From Mixophyes australis (lineage: Eukaryota; Chordata; Amphibia; Anura; Limnodynastidae), in assembly GCA_036250195.1 (NCBI GenBank), contig JAVHZZ010000008.1, positions 639,001-703,000 on the forward strand: a stretch of DNA of 64,000 bases, written 5' to 3'. Below the pieces are notes generated by a model. That model searched no databases. It had not been told where the DNA came from and saw only the letters and a list, made by a program, of their open reading frames with translations. Below are positions 61,096-64,000 of this stretch, in pieces (position 1 is the stretch's first letter; the number at the start of each line of letters is the position of its first letter). Made by a program: the position numbers and the translations under genes.

Positions 61096-62370
61096 ATATA
61101 TATATAATCTGGAAGGGGAGAGAAGACAAGGGTGCCTGATAGTGCAGTATTTTCAGAATATATAGTGCCTAAAAATGTTGGTAGGGTCCTGTGACAAGTG
61201 TGGAATCCAGAAATATTTTAATACTTATTGGTTATACCTTTGGTATTGTGAAAGGTGTCAGCGGGATTAGGTGGAATTACAAAGCTTACTGTTTATTGAA
61301 CTTGGTAACAACACTTCATTATGCAGGTACTCACATGGTAATACTTTGTAGTACAGCAGGCAATCAGGTTCATATATAAGCAGTATTCTTATACACAATA
61401 TGTATATGTAGCAGGTATACTCTTATACTTATACTCTTTGGATGCAGATGCAAGTTCTTTATATATGCTGCCCGTCCATGCAGGATAATATCTCTATTGT
61501 GGGCAGACTCCTGCTTGTAGATATACTAGGGAGCCTCCGGGTCACTTTGCAAACACTTTGGGGACTTATACAATATATGGGTACGCAGCTATCAGAGCTG
61601 CGACTTGCACCGTACAAGATCTCAATGGAAGTGTTGGGGCAAAGCTGAACTTACGGTCTGTGCTGACCGCGCATGCACAGTAGCACATATTGGATGCAAG
61701 ACATCCTGCCCCACTTCCTCCTCCAAGAACACTGCCACCGGAGAATTGGGCACTAAGGAGACCAAGCTCGGCGCTCCAATCTAACAATATTGTTATACAG
61801 GGTGATTCACAGCACACCACCACACCCAGCACTTGTGCTTCAGCAATATTGTAACACTATCACATTCCAGCCACTTACATTAAATATATACATTATATTT
61901 ATATACATATGTACAGTGGGGGTACAAAATACTGTGGCTAAACAAATATACATACCTTAAAGTAAAAGTAGAAAACTTACTATATCAAGGAGGTGTTTTA
62001 CACACACACTGGAGTTTGAACTATTTTCCAGGGAGGCTCAGCAGCTTTTAGAAGTGAAATAGGCCACTTGTGATTTTTAAATCCAGACTGGCAGGTTTTT
62101 ACTGGCATCAAAACAAAATGTTATGTTTCTGGTCTGTGCATAATCATGCAGCAGCATAACTCATTTCACAAATCCTCTCCACCCTGCTAGAGACACACCC
62201 TCCTTATACAAGATGAGACCCCAGATGACCTCTAAACTAATTAACCCCTAGGAGTCTTTTTCACTATGTGTTACCCATTGTAAAAATGTGTTCATATTGT
62301 AATGATACTGTTATACAATGTTCTTAAATTGAAGCCAGGTTAGGCATAGGATACAGATGAGGGGGCTGTA
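61096..62370. other. No gene recognised
   Basis: AT-rich to neutral sequence with short ORFs only. A TGTGACAAGTGTGGAATCC start at 61191 hints at another LTR, but nothing firm can be said. Confidence 0.35.
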
Positions 62371-63064
62371 GCCAGGGCCGCCGAGAGGGGGGGGTGGGTA
62401 CTAATTACCCGCGCCCGGGCATGTCAGGGGGCCCGGCCCGGGCCCTGGCGCTGCTGCTTTTTTTTTTTTTCAAAACGATTTTTTTTCCTTTCTTTTTTTT
62501 TTTTTTTTTTTTTTTTTTTGCGGTTGGAGGGGGGGGGGGGGCAGGCTGGTTTAAAAAAAAAAAAGCATACTCACCTGATCGCGGAGCCGGCATCCTTCCT
62601 CTCTGCTGCTCTGTGCTCCATTCAGACTGTCTGAATGCCGGGTGTGATGTCATCATGTCATGCCCAGCATTCAGTCAGTCTGGAGCAATGGAGCACAGAG
62701 CAGCAGAGAAGACCAAGAAAGGAGAAAAGGTAAGTGAAGGGAGGAAAACGAGGGGGGCACAGAGGGGTTAAAAAACAGGGGGGAGGCAGCATGACAGAGG
62801 AGTTAAAAAATGAGGGGGGGCACAAAGGGTTTAAAAAACGGGGGGGTGCAGCATGACAGGGGGGTTAAAAAACGAGGGGGGACACAGAGGGGTTAAAAAT
62901 GGGGGGGCAGCATGACAGAGGGGTTAAAAAACGAGGGGGGACACAGAGGGGTTAAAAATGGGGGGGGCAGCATGACAGAGGGGTTAAAAAATGAGGAGGG
63001 ACACAGAGGGGTTAAAAATGGGGGGGCAGCATGACAGAGGAGTGAAAAAATGAGCTGGAGGAAG
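62371..63064. repeat. GC/poly-T rich repeat with 59-bp tandem unit
   Basis: Starts CAGGGCCGCCGAGAGGGGGG, which looks like a MITE end, followed by long T and G runs. At 62750-63055 a unit of about 59 bp (CACAGAGGGGTTAAAAA, then G-run, GCAGCATGACAGAGG) is repeated five times. The first part includes an inverted pair TCTGCTGCTCTGTGCTCCAT / ATGGAGCACAGAGCAGCAGA around 62600-62710. Confidence 0.7.
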
Positions 63065-63227
63065 GCAGAGCCGGATTTACACCTCATGGGGCCCTAGGCA
63101 AGATATCGGTTTGGGCCCCCCCTTCACACACACAGTGGCCCCTCACACACACACGCAGGGCTGCCATCAGAAATTGTGGGGCCCAGTACAAACGAAAGAG
63201 TCTGCCCCCCCCCCTTCCCAATGTATG
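63065..63227. mobile_element. Fragments of hAT MITE ends
   Basis: CAGAGCCGGATTTACACC and GGGGCCCTAGGCAAG match the terminus of the MITE at 8816. A second end, CAGGGCTGCCATCAGAAATT, follows at about 63156 and resembles the right end at 36456. Confidence 0.6.
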
Positions 63228-64000
63228 GTGTGGGGTATATTACATTGACTCCATATTAAGCCACACTCAGTATCCCCAGATCATATTATGCTAAACATAG
63301 TACCCCCAGATCATATTATCATACACATCGTACCCCCAGATCATATTATGCTACACTTAGTACCCCCAGATCATATTATGCTACACATAGTACCCCCAGA
63401 TCATATGATCATACACATCGTACCCCCAGATCATATTATGCTACACTTAGTACCCCCAGATCATATTATGCTACACATAGTACCCCCAGATCATATGATC
63501 ATACACATAGTACCCCCAGATCATATTATCATAAACATAGTACCCCCAGATCATATTATCATACACATAGTACCCCCAGATCATATTATCATACACATAG
63601 TACCCCCAGATCATATTATGCTACACTTAGTACCCCCAGATCATATTATGCTACACATAGTACCCCCAGATCATATGATCATACACATAGTACCCCCAGA
63701 TCATATTATCATAAACATAGTACCCCCAGATCATATTATCATAAACATAGTACCCCCAGATCATATTATCATACACATAGTACCCTGATATCATATCAAG
63801 CCACACATAGTACCCTCAGATCATATCAAGCCACACTTAGTACCCCCAGATCATATCATGCCCCACATAGTACCCCCAGATCATATTAAGCCACACATAG
63901 TACCCCCAGATCATATCATGCCCCACATAGTACCCCCAGATCATATCAAGCCACACATAGTACCCCCAGATCATATCATGCCCCACATAGTACCCCCAGA
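63228..64000. repeat. Tandem array, 30-bp unit, open at window end
   Basis: About 25 copies of a 30-bp unit (TACCCCCAGATCATATTATG, CTACACATAG) in near-perfect register. The later units (from 63790) carry AAGCCACACATAG or ATGCCCCACATAG variants. Since 30 is divisible by 3, one frame stays open (63288-63788) as a ten-residue peptide repeat; I do not regard it as a gene. The array runs out of the window. Confidence 0.97.

Noticed and set aside
63288..63788. 166-codon ORF with a ten-residue repeat
   Set aside because: The frame is open only because the 30-bp unit is a multiple of three and lacks a stop; nothing else supports a gene.

Overview
The window looks like part of a vertebrate nuclear chromosome, most likely from an anuran amphibian. 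I infer this from one long intron-rich gene that is clearly vertebrate fatty-acid amide hydrolase, and from the surrounding repeats: Gmr1-type Ty3 elements with SCAN-like gag, DIRS, an L1/Tx1-type LINE, tRNA-headed SINEs with a GATGAT tail, hAT elements and MITEs. No prokaryotic organisation, CRISPR array, rRNA or free-standing tRNA gene was seen. Both window ends lie inside tandem arrays (28-bp units on the left, 30-bp units on the right), so the region is open on both sides.

Layout. 1-6090: a minisatellite of about 217 units. 6091-7590: AT-rich sequence without a recognisable gene. 7591-9960: an old L1/Tx1-type LINE on the minus strand, broken by a 545-bp hAT MITE and by a 91-bp poly-A retro-insertion, both with clear target-site duplications. 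10020-12665: unclassified minus-strand ORF remnants and an LTR-like block. 12666-14902: a relic hAT transposase on the minus strand. 15633-40695: the complete coding sequence of a FAAH-type amidase on the minus strand, 15 exons with GT-AG junctions, 585 codons plus stop. Its introns hold a foldback-like inverted repeat, a Tc1 fragment, an unclassified repeat in three copies, a SINE, MITEs, DIRS reverse transcriptase, a degraded Gmr1-like element with integrase before reverse transcriptase, and large (TA)n arrays. 42323-43045: a tandem array upstream of the gene.

43511-64000 is almost all transposon: a Gmr1-like LTR element with two 1.03-kb LTRs, gag and protease but no reverse transcriptase; a second direct-repeat pair that looks like LTRs; inside the first copy of that pair a 5622-bp hAT element with an 8-bp target-site duplication and a transposase ORF interrupted by one in-frame stop; a palindromic MITE; further LTR-like and MITE-like blocks; and tandem arrays to the end.

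Function. The only conventional host gene I can support is the FAAH-type serine hydrolase, a membrane-anchored enzyme whose known family members hydrolyse fatty-acid amides such as anandamide and oleamide. The other coding-like sequences are transposon genes, mostly decayed. The most unusual structure is the 5.6-kb hAT element, whose 3' region carries scrambled, degraded echoes of its own transposase gene.
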